64,000 bases of DNA from Oreohelix idahoensis (lineage: Eukaryota; Mollusca; Gastropoda; Stylommatophora; Oreohelicidae). Shown in pieces: positions 42,901-54,522 of the stretch. The notes under the pieces were generated by a model that was not told the DNA's origin, searched no databases, and worked only from the letters and a program-made list of their open reading frames with translations. The stretch spans positions 109,123 to 173,122 of the forward strand of contig JAMPIV010012210.1 in the NCBI GenBank assembly GCA_024509875.1, written 5' to 3'. The number at the start of each line of letters is the position of its first letter. Position 1 is the stretch's first letter. The translations under genes and the position numbers were made by a program.

Positions 42901-44253
42901 TACGCTACAATCATATCAGGATGTCCTTACCGACATTCCTGGACACACAGATGTCATAGAACATGACATCATACTTACTGATCGTAATCCAATCAGAGTA
43001 AGACCATACCCAATACCTATTCATTTTCAAGCACAAGTCGAGAAAGAATTGGATGAAATGATTCAACTGCAAATAATTGAACCATCCACTTCAGCTTATT
43101 CTTCGTCGATAGTTATTGTTCGAAAGAAAGACAATAACATACGTCTTTGCGTTGACTATCGCAAATTAAATCAAGTTACGAAGTTCGATGCTGAACCTAT
43201 GCCATTATTAGATGATCTACTTATTAGACTTCTAAAGCTAAATTCTTTACTAAACTAGACTTGTCGAAAGGTTATTGGCAAGTCCCACTGACGGAACACG
43301 CCAAACCTCTCACTGCTTTTTCGACACCTAGGGGTCTGTTTCAATGGAATTTTATGCCTTTCGGGCTTATGAACGCCCCAGCGACTTTCGTGCGCATGAT
43401 GCGACGAATTCTATCAGATCGTGCAGATGTCATCGCATATTTAGACGACATCTGTCTTTTCAGCGATACTTGGGAAGAACACTATTTGGGTCTAAAGGAA
43501 TTGCTATCTACTCTACGTGAGCATAGTTTGACTGCAAAACCCTCTAAAGCTTTTGTTGGGTTTAGTGAAATTTCCTTCCTAGGTCATCGAGTTGGTCATG
43601 GTCTGTTGAAGACAGAGGACCAAAACATTTCGAAGATATTAAATATCTCGGTTCCGAAGACAAAAAAGCAAGTGCGTAGTCTCTTGGGATTGATACAATT
43701 CTATGGAAGATTCATTGAGAATCTGTCCTCCATTATGGCACCACTTTCATCGTTATTGAAAAAAGGTTCTCCTAATATGGTGCGTTGGTCCCAGGAATGC
43801 CAATCTTCATTGGATCAGGTTAAGAATTTGTTCTCATCTCATCCTATCTTAAGACTACCAACGATTGATAAGACTTTTGTTCTTCGTAGTGATGCCTCTT
43901 CCACTGGGATTGGAGCGGCACTAATGCAGGAATATTCAGGAACTCTGCATCCTGTAATGTATATTTCTAGGAAGCTAAATGCGGCAGAAAGGAATTACTC
44001 GGTTTTAGACCGTGAATTGTTGGCTATGGTTTGGTCCATTCTTAAGCTACAAAGGTTCCTTCTGGGCGCGCATTTCTTTATGGAAACCGACCAAAAAGCT
44101 CTTACGGCTATGCAAAGTAAGGATTTGAAGAGCTCGAGATCTACTCGTTATGCTATTGCTCTTCAGCCTTTCCATTTCACGGTGCGAGCTATCCGTGGTT
44201 CGGATAATGTGATGGCGGACATATTGTCCAGATGCCCACATGATTCCAGTTAA
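42901..44253 (+). pseudogene. G2 reverse transcriptase and RNase H
   Basis: RT begins around 42950 (IEHDIILTDRNPIRVRPYPI), with LCVDYRKLNQVTKFDAEPMP. A one-base indel near 43225 produces a stop at 43256-43258; from 43249 the correct frame reads LDLSKGYWQVPL, FMPFGLMNAPATFVRMM and VIAYLDDICLFS (YLDD active site at 43438-43449). The connection and RNase H follow (FVLRSDASSTGIGAALMQ, YSVLDRELLAMVWSI, METDQKALTAMQ) and end VRAIRGSDNVMADILSRCPH and a stop at 44251-44253. It copies the RNA to cDNA and removes RNA from hybrids. Apart from the single frameshift, key residues are intact. Confidence 0.92.
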
Positions 44254-44717
44254 ATCTTGTGTCCTAGTTTTTCCTGATACACTTTCGGACTTAGGTCTGT
44301 CCTTAATATCCTAATATGTTGTAATACAAATGTATTTGGATGATGTTTAGATAATTTAACAAATTTCATTTTGTCCATCCATCAGTGATATGTTGCTAAT
44401 ATAGCATTGTAATTCATGACATTTGTATATTGCTATAATTATAGTATTTAGTAATGTTTGATATATGATTGGTATTGCCAGCAACTTAGGTTTCTTTAAT
44501 GGTACCCCTTAGTTTGTTTGGCTTAAAGGAAATATTTTCTCCTATGTTGGGAGATGATTTGTATCCTCTTCGGACGCTTTGTTTATGCGTCTATTGTACC
44601 TGATATTAGGTTCATTTTTTCATGAGCACATAAGTGATACTTGTGCAATCTTGCTCATGGACATATTAAAAAAAAAAAAAAATTTCATTTTTTTTTTACA
44701 GGGGGGTTGTAGTAATA
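44254..44717 (+). other. G2 3' untranslated segment and purine tract
   Basis: AT-rich, about 460 bp between the RNase H stop and the 3' LTR. It has an A14 run and a T-run near 44670-44698, then caggggggttgtagtaata immediately before the LTR. The G-run is a weak candidate polypurine tract. No env-like frame is present. Confidence 0.6.
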
Positions 44718-45873
44718 TGTTGCTGTCATTTTTGACGGAGTCATCTGTCAAGTTATTTGCTTATGTTTTTATCATAAGAATAATTGTGTCTTTACCTGCG
44801 ATGTCAGGTTGATTAGGGGTTGTCTTCCCTTGTTTATTCATTCATTGTGTTTGACCTTTAGGGTCAAAGGTAGACAGTTCTGGCGTATGCCCATAGGCAG
44901 GGTTTTTTAAGCGGGAGTTGAGTTAGACTTCCGGCAAGCCGTAAAGTGTCCTGGAATTTCTGAAGGGACCAAGGGTCCATTGTGTTTTTCGGGGAGAATC
45001 TTCGAAGTGACTGCGATGGCAGTTTTCCCCAGTGAATCTCTGTGCGTTGGAATGACAGCAGAGTTCCTTGTTAGGTTCTGTGGACTCGGTTACAGGTAAT
45101 ACCGACTTTTTCCATTATTATGCTTTCGGTGGCAGAACATGTTAGAAGATTACCTAGTCTGTGAACTGCAACTCACCGGTCCTCCATTACAAATCATATA
45201 TGTTGTGCTCGAGGTAGCCACCCAAGACTATTAGTCTTCATACCATCCAGAAATCCAGTGACGAAGATATATTGTGGGAGCCGCAGATTGGCGGCATATT
45301 TATGTCCACATAAGCATTACTGCAGGGTTGATGGTAACCTGCTTATCAGCAGTACACAGCCGACGTCAGAACGAGGCCTGTGTTTTCGGCTATTATACTA
45401 CAGCCTGATAATGTGCAATTGGCGGGGAATGCCAAGTTGTACCTATGTGTCAAGGTGATTAAGGTATCTGACGCGTTTAGTCAGAGAGATCAGGCGGCAT
45501 TTTGAACTGTCATTGAATAACATTATTATTGACCATGCACGAATATTGGAATGTTTACCAGCCCTTTGAACGCCTGATGTATTATTATCGATTTCCAGTC
45601 AGCATGACCTTGTTTACAATGACTGTTCCTGTTGATGCTACTATGTGTGTTATCGTCAATAAATGTTTTGAAATGTGCCTGCAGTGTTCAAGCATCCTTG
45701 ACTACTGCATGTGAGTGTAGGGGTTGCAGTGTCTACATATATACGAGCCTAAACACATTCGCGCCTTCATTCGCACCCACACTCAGTTCATCATACGCCA
45801 GCACTACACATCTAACAACATGTATACTGTCTTGGGCCAGTGATCACCTCAACAAGAGAAAAAGACAGTTACA
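44718..45873 (+). repeat. G2 3' LTR
   Basis: 1,156 bp, TGTTGCTG...AGTTACA, the same length as the 5' LTR with about nine differences by eye (for example gaaacatgcct versus gaaatgtgcct). It is followed by the AGGAC duplicate and 40 bp of L-B LINE. Confidence 0.94.
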
Positions 45874-45913
45874 AGGACATCTAAAAAATCAAGAAACAAG
45901 AGACAAATTTGTG

Positions 45914-47132
45914 GTCCAGTGCGGATTCCGAGCAAACCGAAGTACTCAAGACCTAATCTTCACACTCAGACAGCTGAGTGAAAAGGCCCTTGAGTATAAG
46001 AGATCCATCTTTGTTTCATAGATCTGGAAAAGGCGTTTGACAGGGTCCCCTGGAGCAAACTTTGGGACTGTTTGGCAAGGAAGAACATTCCAGCACCCCT
46101 GATTCATGCTATACAGAGTTTCTACAAGTCTTGCAGGAATTATGTGAGGACAGCAAACCATAATTCAGAAGAGTTCAGGACCACCACTGGTGTAAGACAA
46201 GGTGATATCTTGTCACCTTATCTTTTCATACTCCTCAAGGACGATGTTATCAAGTCATGTAAGGAGAGAACAAGAAAGTATTCAGTGGGGTACTGGAAGA
46301 TGAGACGGGTATGTATTTCAGAGCTGGCATTTGCTGATGATGTTGCCCTGATTGCTAAATCAGAGGCACATCTCCAGTCCAACCTGCAAGTCTGGAAAGA
46401 AGAGCTGGAGAAGAGAGGGATGGTCATAAGTAGCTCTAAAACAAAATCCATGATGATATCACAAGAAGAAAGAAGACATCAGATTAAGCTGGGAGAACAG
46501 GTCCTGGAGCAGGTCGACCACTTTAAATATCTCGGAGCTATTATAGACCGAAAGGGAGGCATCAAAGAAGAGTTGGCCACTTGAAAAGCAGCAGCTGGGA
46601 GACTTTTTCAGGCCAAAAATCGAGGATTCCTCAGCAAGAGAGAGGTTGGTAAGAAAACGAAGATGGCTGTATACTGCTCCACCTATGTCCCAGTCTTGAC
46701 ATATGGATGTGAGTCATGGGCAATGACTACAACCCACAAAAGCCAGATCCAAACCTCAGAAATGAGGTATCTGAGGAAGGTGGTTGAAGTAACAAGAAGA
46801 GACATGGTCCGCAACCAGACGATACATCAAGGCCTAAAATGCCACCCCCTGCAGACCCATGTAGAACAGTCCCAACTAAGATGGTTTGGCCATGTCTGCA
46901 GAATGGTAGAAGATCAGCTACCACGACAAGCATCGGAAACAAAGAGCCAGGGATCCAGACCCCCAGGACGACCCAGAGTCCGCTGGGAGGACAACATTAG
47001 ACAATCTTTGAAGGACCGAGAACTAGAATGGAACCAGGCCAGGAGGAAGACAGCCGATAGGATAGTCTGGTGCTCTCTCTTCCAAACCTCTACACCTCAC
47101 GGTAGAAGGGGAATGACTAAGTAAGTAAGTAT
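45914..47132 (+). mobile_element. L-A LINE, 5'-truncated copy inserted in L-B
   Basis: It starts within the RT domain (cagtgcggattccgag) and runs to the (TAAG)n tail at 47115-47132. Upstream is a 40-bp sliver of L-B and downstream L-B resumes. Target duplication is not clear; aaattt/aaattc at the junctions is suggestive only. The frame is broken by a 4-base loss after EYKR (near 46000) and a TGA at 46582-46584. It retains TGVRQGDILSPYLF, LAFADDVALIAK (46317-46360) and the C-terminal GRPRVRWEDN block. Confidence 0.88.
46072..47124 (+). pseudogene. L-A LINE reverse transcriptase C-terminal half
   Basis: Compared with 5658-8687 it covers only the RT from about the GFRANRS motif on. FADD is intact. 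A one-base substitution gives ILLKDDV where the others have ILLMDDV. The stop at 46582-46584 (TGA) interrupts before AAGRLFQA; the same frame then resumes and ends at 47122-47124. It cannot act alone, as it lacks the endonuclease and the first RT motifs. Confidence 0.85.
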
Positions 47133-49203
47133 CCAATAAATTCCAAGTGCTCCAACAGATGGAAGATGTAGAGAATACAGAAGACTGTTGGCAGCTGGTC
47201 AAAACTGTATGGAAGGAGACATGTGAAGAAATACTGGAGAAAAGGGAAAGACAACGAAAATCATGGATTACAACAGAAACCATCAATAAGATAAAAGACA
47301 GAAAAAACAAGAAAGCAGATTTAAACACAAGCAAAACCAGAAGTTCCAAAGCCAAGGCTCAAGAAGTGTACACAGAAGCAAACAAAGAAGTAAGAAGAAG
47401 TAACAAAAGAGACAAGAGGAAGTATGTTGAGTTGACAAGAGAGGCAGAAGATGCTGCAGCCAAAGGAAATATGAGAGAACTGTATAGCAGCACAAAGAAG
47501 CTAACAGGGAAATACAAGCAAACAAGTTGCCTCATAAAAGACAAGAATGGGAAACTGCTCAGCAATATACAGGAGCAAATGAAGAGGTGGACAGAATATT
47601 TTGGAGCCCTTCTCAATAGACCAGCTCCACAAAACCCCCCGGACATCCAGCCAGCAGAAGAAGAGCTACAAATTAATGGTGAAAGACCAACGAAGGAAGA
47701 AATAAAGAAAGCCATAAAGCTTCTAAAAGATGGAAAAGCGGCTGGACCTGATGGCATTCCAGCAGAGGCCAACAAAGCAGATATCGACACTGCTACAGAG
47801 GTGCTATATAAATTACTTGGTAAAGTCTGGGAAAAGGAGGAGATACCAGCAGAATGGAAGGAAGGATATCTGGTTAAGTTGCCTAAGAAGGGAAACTTAC
47901 AAGAGTGCACAAATTATACAGGAATAATGTTACTATCAGTGCCAGGAAAAGTATTAAACAGGATTATCCTTGAGAGATTAAGAGAGTCTATAGACAAGAA
48001 ACTGAGAGATGAACAAACAGGTTTTCGACAAAACAGATCATGTACAGATCAGATAGCCACTTTGAGAATAATAGTTGAACAAAGTCTGGAATGGAATTCA
48101 CCACTATACATCGGATTTGTGCACCACGAAAAGGCATTTGACAGTGTAGACAGAGAATCACTTTGGAAATTGATGAGGCATTATGGAGTTCCCCTGAAGA
48201 TCATTAATTTAATAAGAAAACATATGAAGACATGACATGCAGAGTTCTTCATGAAGGACAGCTTTCAGAACCGTTTGGGATAAGAACAGGAGTGCAACAG
48301 GGATGCTTCTTGTCTCCATTTCTTTTCTTACTAGCAATAGACTGGGTTATGAGATCATCGACATCACACAACAGAAATGGAATCCAGTGGACTCTGACTA
48401 AGCAGTTGGATGATCTGGATTTTGCTGATGACTTGGCTCTTCTGTCCCATAACCGTAATCAGATGCAGGACAAATTGAAAACACTCAATGAGAAGTCACA
48501 GCAATTGGGTCTGAAAATACACAGAGAAAAGACAAAAATAATGAGAATAAATGCAGGTAATGATAACAGGGTTGAACTTAAAGAAACACCAACACAAGAT
48601 GTAGAATCGTACACATATCTTGGCAGTAATATAGACAAAGTTGGAGGGACAGACAGTGATATCAAAATAAGAACACAAAAAGCAAGAGAAGCTTTTATTG
48701 CATTATGAAATATATGGAGATCAAGAGAAATCGAATCCAACACGAAAATAAGAATCTTCAACTCAAATGTGAAGTCAGTCCTATTGTATGGCTCTGAGAC
48801 ATGGAGAACAACAAAGACAACAACCAAAAAGCTACAGACTTTCATAAATGGGTGCTTGCATAGAATAGAAGGATTAAAATGGTATGACAAGGTTACCAAC
48901 GTGGAACTGATGACAAGAACTAAACAAGTGCAAGTGGAACAAGAGATGAGAAGAAGATGATGGCGATGGATAGGACACACACTGATGAAACCTGTTGATA
49001 GCATTACAAGGCAGTCCTTGTTCTGGAACCCCCAGGGCAAGAGAGGCAGAGGTAGACCAAAAAGCACATGGAGAAGAGAGCTGGAAACAGAGGTGAAAAT
49101 GATAAGTAGAACGTGGAAAGAACTTGAGATGATGGCACGTGACAGGAGGACTTGGCATGTGTTTGTTGAAGGTATATGCTCCTTTGGGAGTGGAGGGTTA
49201 TGA
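47133..49203 (+). pseudogene. L-B LINE reverse transcriptase and C-terminal region
   Basis: The frame continues the LINE after the nested insertions: a basic linker (WITTETINKIKDRKNKKADL), then RT motifs GKAAGPDGIPAEA, EQTGFRQNRSCTDQIATL, EKAFDSVDRESLWKL. One extra base near 48222 causes a stop; in the next frame the sequence goes on with RTGVQQGCFLSPFLFLLAID and LDDLDFADDLALLSH (FADD), VLLYGSETWRTT, WRWIGHTL and GKRGRGRPKSTWRREL, ending at 49201-49203. Two TGA stops (48706, 48958) lie in that frame; the second is CGA in the consensus RRRWRW motif. It looks fairly young but inactive. Confidence 0.9.
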
Positions 49204-49220
49204 ATGAATATAGAATAGAC

Positions 49221-50365
49221 AGTAAAGAAAAGAACAAAGTTCCTAGTTAAGCTATCCTGTAAAATAACAGTATTTGCAAAGAAATAAAGCATGGTACAGT
49301 TTCCGTAACTAGAACGTATTCACACTCACTGTCATTCGTGGCCACATCAATCACGCCTTATGTAAACTTGGTGTAACAATGTCTTGAATGTAACCATCAA
49401 TATACATGTACCATAATCCTGTGGTTTTCTTCTCTGAAGTGAGCCCCCGTTGCTCCACTAATAATTAATTTTCCTAATGGGGAACGCCTACTTTGGTGGT
49501 TGATTATTGGATATGAAAATGTCACATCAGACAGTTCATGTAGCAAAATATAATCCGCGATCTAGTGTTCACAGTAGACAGTACTTCCAATAGCTAAAGG
49601 AAACATCTGGTTGGTAAACTGTTAATAAAGATGATGATGATACATCCTATCAGTTTTTCTCTGGGGTGAATGCCAATTATGAAACAGTGTATTCTCCTGG
49701 ATATAATTCACTTGGAAACACGACTGTACATTTAGTCAGTGCATAAAAAGGACCACAATAGCACAAAATTACAGTGTATACGTTGACCGCAGGCAGCTGG
49801 TGGCGCTCGATCAAGCATTATATTAGGAAGAAAACAAAACATTTAACCAAAATATCAATATCCTATCACGCGTAAGGGTATGATCTCTTATCCTCTCCAT
49901 CATCTAATTAAATTAAAAGGCACAATGGTGTCTTATCCTATCTTATCGCGCTTTGCTCAGCTGGTACAGGTTGGGTTTTAGGTATGCAGCTTTTCCCCCT
50001 CCCACTCGGTGCACAATATCAGTGTTAATTTAATTATGACTACTTTATCAAATATCGCTTGTCATTACTAGCTATTTGTTTCGCCACATGATATTACACT
50101 AGTCACTTATATAATTACACATAATGAATTAGAAGTGAATTGTATTCCGTCAATTATCAGTTGCCTAGTGTATTTATTAGTCAATTTAAACATCTCTTTC
50201 TGGGTGATAGTGGGTGATTAAATCTACATTACAACTGAAACATCTGGAACAAAAATAGCTATGCGTTATTTAATACGCTAGTCTTAGCACCTAGAAAATC
50301 CCAGTGAATTGTATTGATAAACTTAACACATTAAATAATGTAAATGCTAATTTCTATTACTGCAG
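49221..50365. other. No gene recognised
   Basis: AT-rich spacer between the L-B LINE and the minus-strand L-RH LINE. No domain or clear repeat structure was seen. Confidence 0.4.
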
Positions 50366-51336
50366 TCAGAAATGAAACAATCTCCATGAAATGCTTGTTC
50401 TTCTTCTTTCGTTTGCTTGAAATATATTGTCTATATCTGCAATGTTGTTTCTTGTATAAACTTCACTGTTTTTTTTTAGTTCATACAGAGTTCCGTATAG
50501 TTTTGCTTCAAGTGTTGTTTCTCTGGGCCAGTGGGTTTGCCTCAATACATCATATTTGGGACAATCTTGAAGTACGTGCTCCACAGTCTGGGTTCCTGTA
50601 CACATGGCTGAATTGCCAATCTTGAATTTTGTATACATGTGGCTGCGGAGTTGGTTGTGTCCTGTTCTGAGGCGCAAAATGACAATTTGTTCTGATCTGT
50701 TCATAGCTTGGTAGTCATCCTGCATTGGTATTGGTGGCTTTCTGATTGATTTGATCATCTTTTTCTTCTGATGGTATGTAACTGGTACATCCGGTTGCTC
50801 ATCTGCAGCACCTTCTTTAGCCAGTCGGTCCGCTCTCGTTTCCTGGTATTCCACAATGAGACGGTATCCATTGCATGGTGACCCTGCGCTGGTTGCACAG
50901 TTCAGAAAGTAGGGCTTGTATACCTGGCAATTTTCTGGACTGAAGTGCTTGGAGTGCTGATCTTGCATCTGTCAGGAATACCACAGGCTGTGGACCGAGA
51001 CTGGATTTCAACAGTTTCTCAGTTGCCACCTTGATTGCCTGGATTTCTGCATCATAGTTGTTACAGAATTTCCCCGTTGGTACTCTGACCATATCCCTAG
51101 TGTTGTTTGGGTATTCTATGTACACTCCTGCTCCTCCATTCTTGACTGCATTCTGTGCTGACCCATCCGTGTATACTCGGACCCAGAGGTCCTGTGGGTA
51201 TTCATCATCCAGGAAACGGAGAGTGACTGACCTGTGTTGCATGCTGTTCTGTTCATCCCTGTCGAATATTCCTTTCACTTCTGTCTAGATGTGTATTGGT
51301 AGTCCAGGCTCTTCTCTCCAAGGGGTTTGTTCTGGC
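50366..51336 (-). pseudogene. L-RH LINE RNase H domain and C-terminus (minus strand)
   Basis: On the minus strand from 51336, after the RT spacer remnant (GIFDRDEQNSMQHRSV), the frame reads WVRVYTDGSAQNAVKNGGAG (catalytic Asp in YTDGS), AEIQAIKVATEKLL (Glu), VVFLTDARSALQAL (Asp) and MQWIPSHCGIPGNE (His). One frameshift near 50830 leads to ADRLAKEGAADEQPDVPVTY, then LRLRTGHNQLRSHMYTKFKI and the Cys/His tail EHVLQDCPKY. All four RNase H catalytic residues are present. This type of RNase H is widespread in mollusc and other invertebrate LINEs. The element is cut at 51336 by G3; the RT part lies beyond 63025. Confidence 0.85.
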
Positions 51337-53776
51337 TGTCACGTAGGTCTTATTGATCATTAAATTGCCTAGATCTTCTTCCTATTCTCTCACCCGGATC
51401 CTTTTAATTTATTATCTGTCTTTACCTTTTTCCGGTATTTTTCGCATCATTCGTTTGCGAAATATATTTCCTTCCTAATTCGCAAACGTTACCTGTTTCT
51501 TTTCTCAAAACTGAGAATCGCACTAGCATTCTATTGCATCAGATGTCAGTCACGCAGGTAGACGAGAATGTGCGAAAAATTCGTTTCGCTGGACAAAGAG
51601 CAGACTTTTGGTCTACCATTTTTCACCTGACACTAGCGTAAGGTGTCAAACCCGGCATCCTCACAGTGCAGGAACGAGACAGCTGTCTACAGTTTGCAGA
51701 AACGCATGAGGTTTTTCGTTAGAAAAACCCGGCGTAGCGTGAAAAATCGCTCCGCACTGGAGACAGGCTGTCTGAGATTTGCAACTCACTCGTACTCTCG
51801 GTCACTGATGGCTGTTACGACATGAGGGAAGCTGACGTAGGGTGTTCAGGCACTCAGTAATTCGCATTTAGACTAGAACAAGCCTTGGTTCGATTTCTAA
51901 ATATCTCTGTTAATAGAGATGGCCTTTAGTTTGGTCGAAGTGGTTTAGTTCTTAGTAATTCTGTGTCGAGGTATATTAATATTATATATCTAGTATTGTG
52001 TGTAGGGTTTAAAGTGTTTAATCGCTTAGCTATTTCCCTAGTTAGATTTGGTGCAGAGCAACTAATTTATAGTTTGTATTATTTTTCTAGTGACGCATAC
52101 AGTGGAAAGCAGAATAAATTATATTTCTAGCGTAACAAACATGTAGCTATAATGAATTTAATTTAACTGCTAACTACTCAGTCGAGTATTTTTTTCTAAA
52201 CTAACTCATAACTGCTAGATGCGACATCAATGAATATTGACGGAATACGCAGATATTCCTAATTCCTGATGATTGATTTAAATATAACTTATTTCACTGG
52301 AAGGTTAAATAATAAGTCAAGCGGTCGGCTTGCTGTTTAAAATGTAAGTTATATTGAGTACATAATATGTAAATGATTTATATGTGCTTTTCCTTTTATT
52401 CAGGAAATACTGGGGTGACCCGAACTTTACCGGCGTTTAATAAGAGTTTCATATTTGTGAAGAAATAGACAGTCCTTATTTTGAACCACGTGGGTTTCTC
52501 AAGTAACACTGGTCTGACAGTGCATATGCCAACAGAGTTAGACAGAAATACTATATCCCACTAACGGGTTTCAAAGACTGTAATGATCAATACGGGGCCT
52601 TTGCGCCAGATCTTAAATTCTTTCATAAACTCTACGTAAATTTTCTGCCTGGCGGCGTGAATATTACAAGAAATAACATTAACATTGTCCGACTAGATTA
52701 TTTTGTGGACAAATCTGTGGGGTGACCAAAGTAAATCCTATACTGAGAGAAGGCACCGACCTGACATTCCTATTACTAGAAAAACCTAAGCTATTGACAC
52801 GGTGCTCACTGTAAACTTTCGTGCCTGGACAAGATTTTTTTTAATGTGACATAGACAGATATCCTAGAATAAGAAATACCAAGGAAACGTTCCCCGAAGC
52901 AGTGAAATCTATCTGACTTTGTGGAGCTGGGGTTTTCTTGGCTACGACTACCTCTGGTGATTCTGTATGTGAATGTCCTAACAAAATTGTGTTTCCCAGA
53001 TATGTCTACCAAAACAGTGAGTATGTGCACGTGTACACGGCTGAATGTCTAGAGTGAATGTAGGACTGAGTGATTTCTCCATTGTTGAAATTTATCACCC
53101 ATTTTGCTGTTCTGATTGTCCTTATGCAAGTATTGCTAACCATATTTTCCCTTAGAATAGATCAGAGTATATCTAAGTCTATCCATACCTTTAACAGGGG
53201 AAAATCATTTGATTACCGCTAATGTATCATTGATCCTCTTTGGGCCATCATCTTTTTCCTAAACGGGACTGGGGGCTAAACCTAGAGGACAGATCATAAC
53301 GGGTCTATCATCCTGGTAGAAATTCATTGATTTTTTTATGACTATTTGTATGCTTCCTTTATGTATTTTTGGTGTTGTGAGAAATTTTGAGATGATAATT
53401 AAAATCTCTCTTGAACAAAAATCAGTGCGTTGGTCAGCTCGATCCCAATTTATCTGTATAATCATTGTTATAGATTTCCCAAGTCTGTGTGTTTAACTGT
53501 CGTCATGTGTATGTGCGTGCCCGTGAGTAGATAGAATTATATGTAATATATATGTGGTTTAGACTGTCTGACTCTGTAAAAAACCGTCGTAGAGGATAGG
53601 TGAGAGAGAGAAGAATTCTTTTCGCTTTCAGAGACAGCCTCTATACCACAGTCTATCATCTCACCTGTGTGGAAATTCTATTGTCTTTACTAATTCTCAC
53701 GGTGTCAATCACCTATTCAAATCTATTCAGAAGGGACCAAACTCAGTCTTAATTCTCCTATCTAAAATCTACGACA
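51337..53776 (+). repeat. G3 5' LTR
   Basis: 2,440 bp, TGTCACGTAGG...TCTACGACA. It lacks 98 bp that the 3' LTR carries at about 58192-58289, with TT at both breakpoints. It contains agaataaatt near 52108. Small open frames are repeated in both LTRs but show no domain. Confidence 0.92.
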
Positions 53777-53870
53777 AATGGGGTCTCGTCCGACGGATTT
53801 TTGAACTTAGAATAGGAAGACGAGTACGACAAATGTGAACTCGTCTATCTGGATTTTGAACTTAAGATTC
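53771..53870 (+). promoter_or_regulatory. G3 primer-binding region, duplicated
   Basis: Directly after the LTR, tggggtctcgtccgacgga and tttttgaac (53779-53806) resemble the tRNA 3'-end complement seen in G1. A second, diverged copy starting acgacaaatg occurs 55 bp later (53826-53866), again with a ttttgaactt end. So the LTR end plus primer site is duplicated in tandem. The first copy keeps the TGG needed for a CCA end; the second reads tgt at that point and is probably inactive. Confidence 0.6.
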
Positions 53871-54522
53871 TTTATTCTGGAATAGAGTAAGATTGTGATG
53901 TCTTGTGAGTTGTTATATCTTTAAATAATTTATCCCCTAGACTAACGATCTGTTTACGGGCGTGCTGACCATACAAACTGATAAGTTTTTTGTCCACAGC
54001 ATTAAGAAGCATTATACATTTGAGTTTCAGGTGGATTTTGTCGGAATATATGTTAATTGTTGATTTGTAATACTAAACGCTGGTAAAGTTTTGTGAGTGT
54101 ATAACATTCACAAGGGTTCTGAAGCAGGAAGGTGTTTGAACTAAAGTAAGGAGTGCGTTTCGGACTATTGGTCCAGATTAATTGCCTCCCTCACCCTAAC
54201 TGTCTTCAGGGGTAAACTTGATGGTGGATTTTAAAATTAAGGGATTATTTTTCTCTTTAATTTTTACAATAATTATTTTGTTTCCACTGTAGCTACTTAT
54301 TTTTCAGAAGTAATCTTAACTACCATTTAGTTGGCGTAGTCGTGTTTTGCATTAGGTGCTTTATTGCCAATTAATAGCAGCGATAGTTAGATTTTTATTT
54401 TGGAGGAGGTATCCCAGGGTTAAGTATATCATCTTTTATTTGGTATTTTCTCGTAAGTGGTAGGAATCAGTGTATCATTTTCCTCTTTTCGTTCTCCACT
54501 AAGTCTCAGTAGCTGACATAAT
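53871..54522 (+). other. G3 untranslated leader
   Basis: About 650 bp between the primer-binding region and gag. No ORF or structure of note was recognised. Confidence 0.5.

Larger units (their letters stand above)
36313..45873 (+). mobile_element. G2: Gmr1-like Ty3/gypsy element with integrase upstream of RT
   Basis: A 9,561-bp LTR retrotransposon with two 1,156-bp LTRs and target duplication AGGAC (36308-36312, 45874-45878). The internal order, read directly, is a leader of about 1.7 kb, gag, protease (DSG), integrase (HHCC, D-D-E, GPY), then reverse transcriptase (YLDD) and RNase H ending 21 codons before the stop at 44253. Integrase before RT is the order of Gmr1-like elements and of Ty1/copia, not of standard Ty3/gypsy. 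At least three or four single-base frame changes break the coding region. LTRs differ at about nine sites by eye. No env-like ORF follows RNase H. Confidence 0.94.
35213..49208 (+). mobile_element. L-B RTE-like LINE, full length, split by two nested insertions
   Basis: The LINE lies in three pieces: 35213-36312, 45874-about 45913 and about 47133-49208. It is flanked by a 12-bp target duplication TATAGAATAGAC (35201-35212 and 49209-49220), which proves the distant pieces are one insertion. The total own length is about 3.2 kb, normal for RTE-like LINEs. The 5' end starts tacccgtgtgttaccgggg and the 3' end is the short repeat tgaatgaa. G2 split the first junction (5-bp duplication AGGAC); a truncated L-A copy split the second. 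Confidence 0.92.

Noticed and set aside
44254..44717. env-like gene downstream of G2 pol
   Set aside because: Only about 460 bp of AT-rich sequence; no signal peptide, transmembrane region or long ORF.
47359..47910. 183-codon minus-strand open frame
   Set aside because: Antisense shadow of the L-B RT region; low-complexity Ser/Phe/Leu composition.
48459..49292. 277-codon minus-strand open frame
   Set aside because: It lies antisense to the L-B reverse transcriptase, translates to a hydrophobic Ser/Leu-rich sequence and has no domain.
51643..51825. 60-codon ORF repeated at 57989-58171
   Set aside because: It is repeated because it lies in both G3 LTRs; no domain, and retention reflects LTR identity rather than coding.
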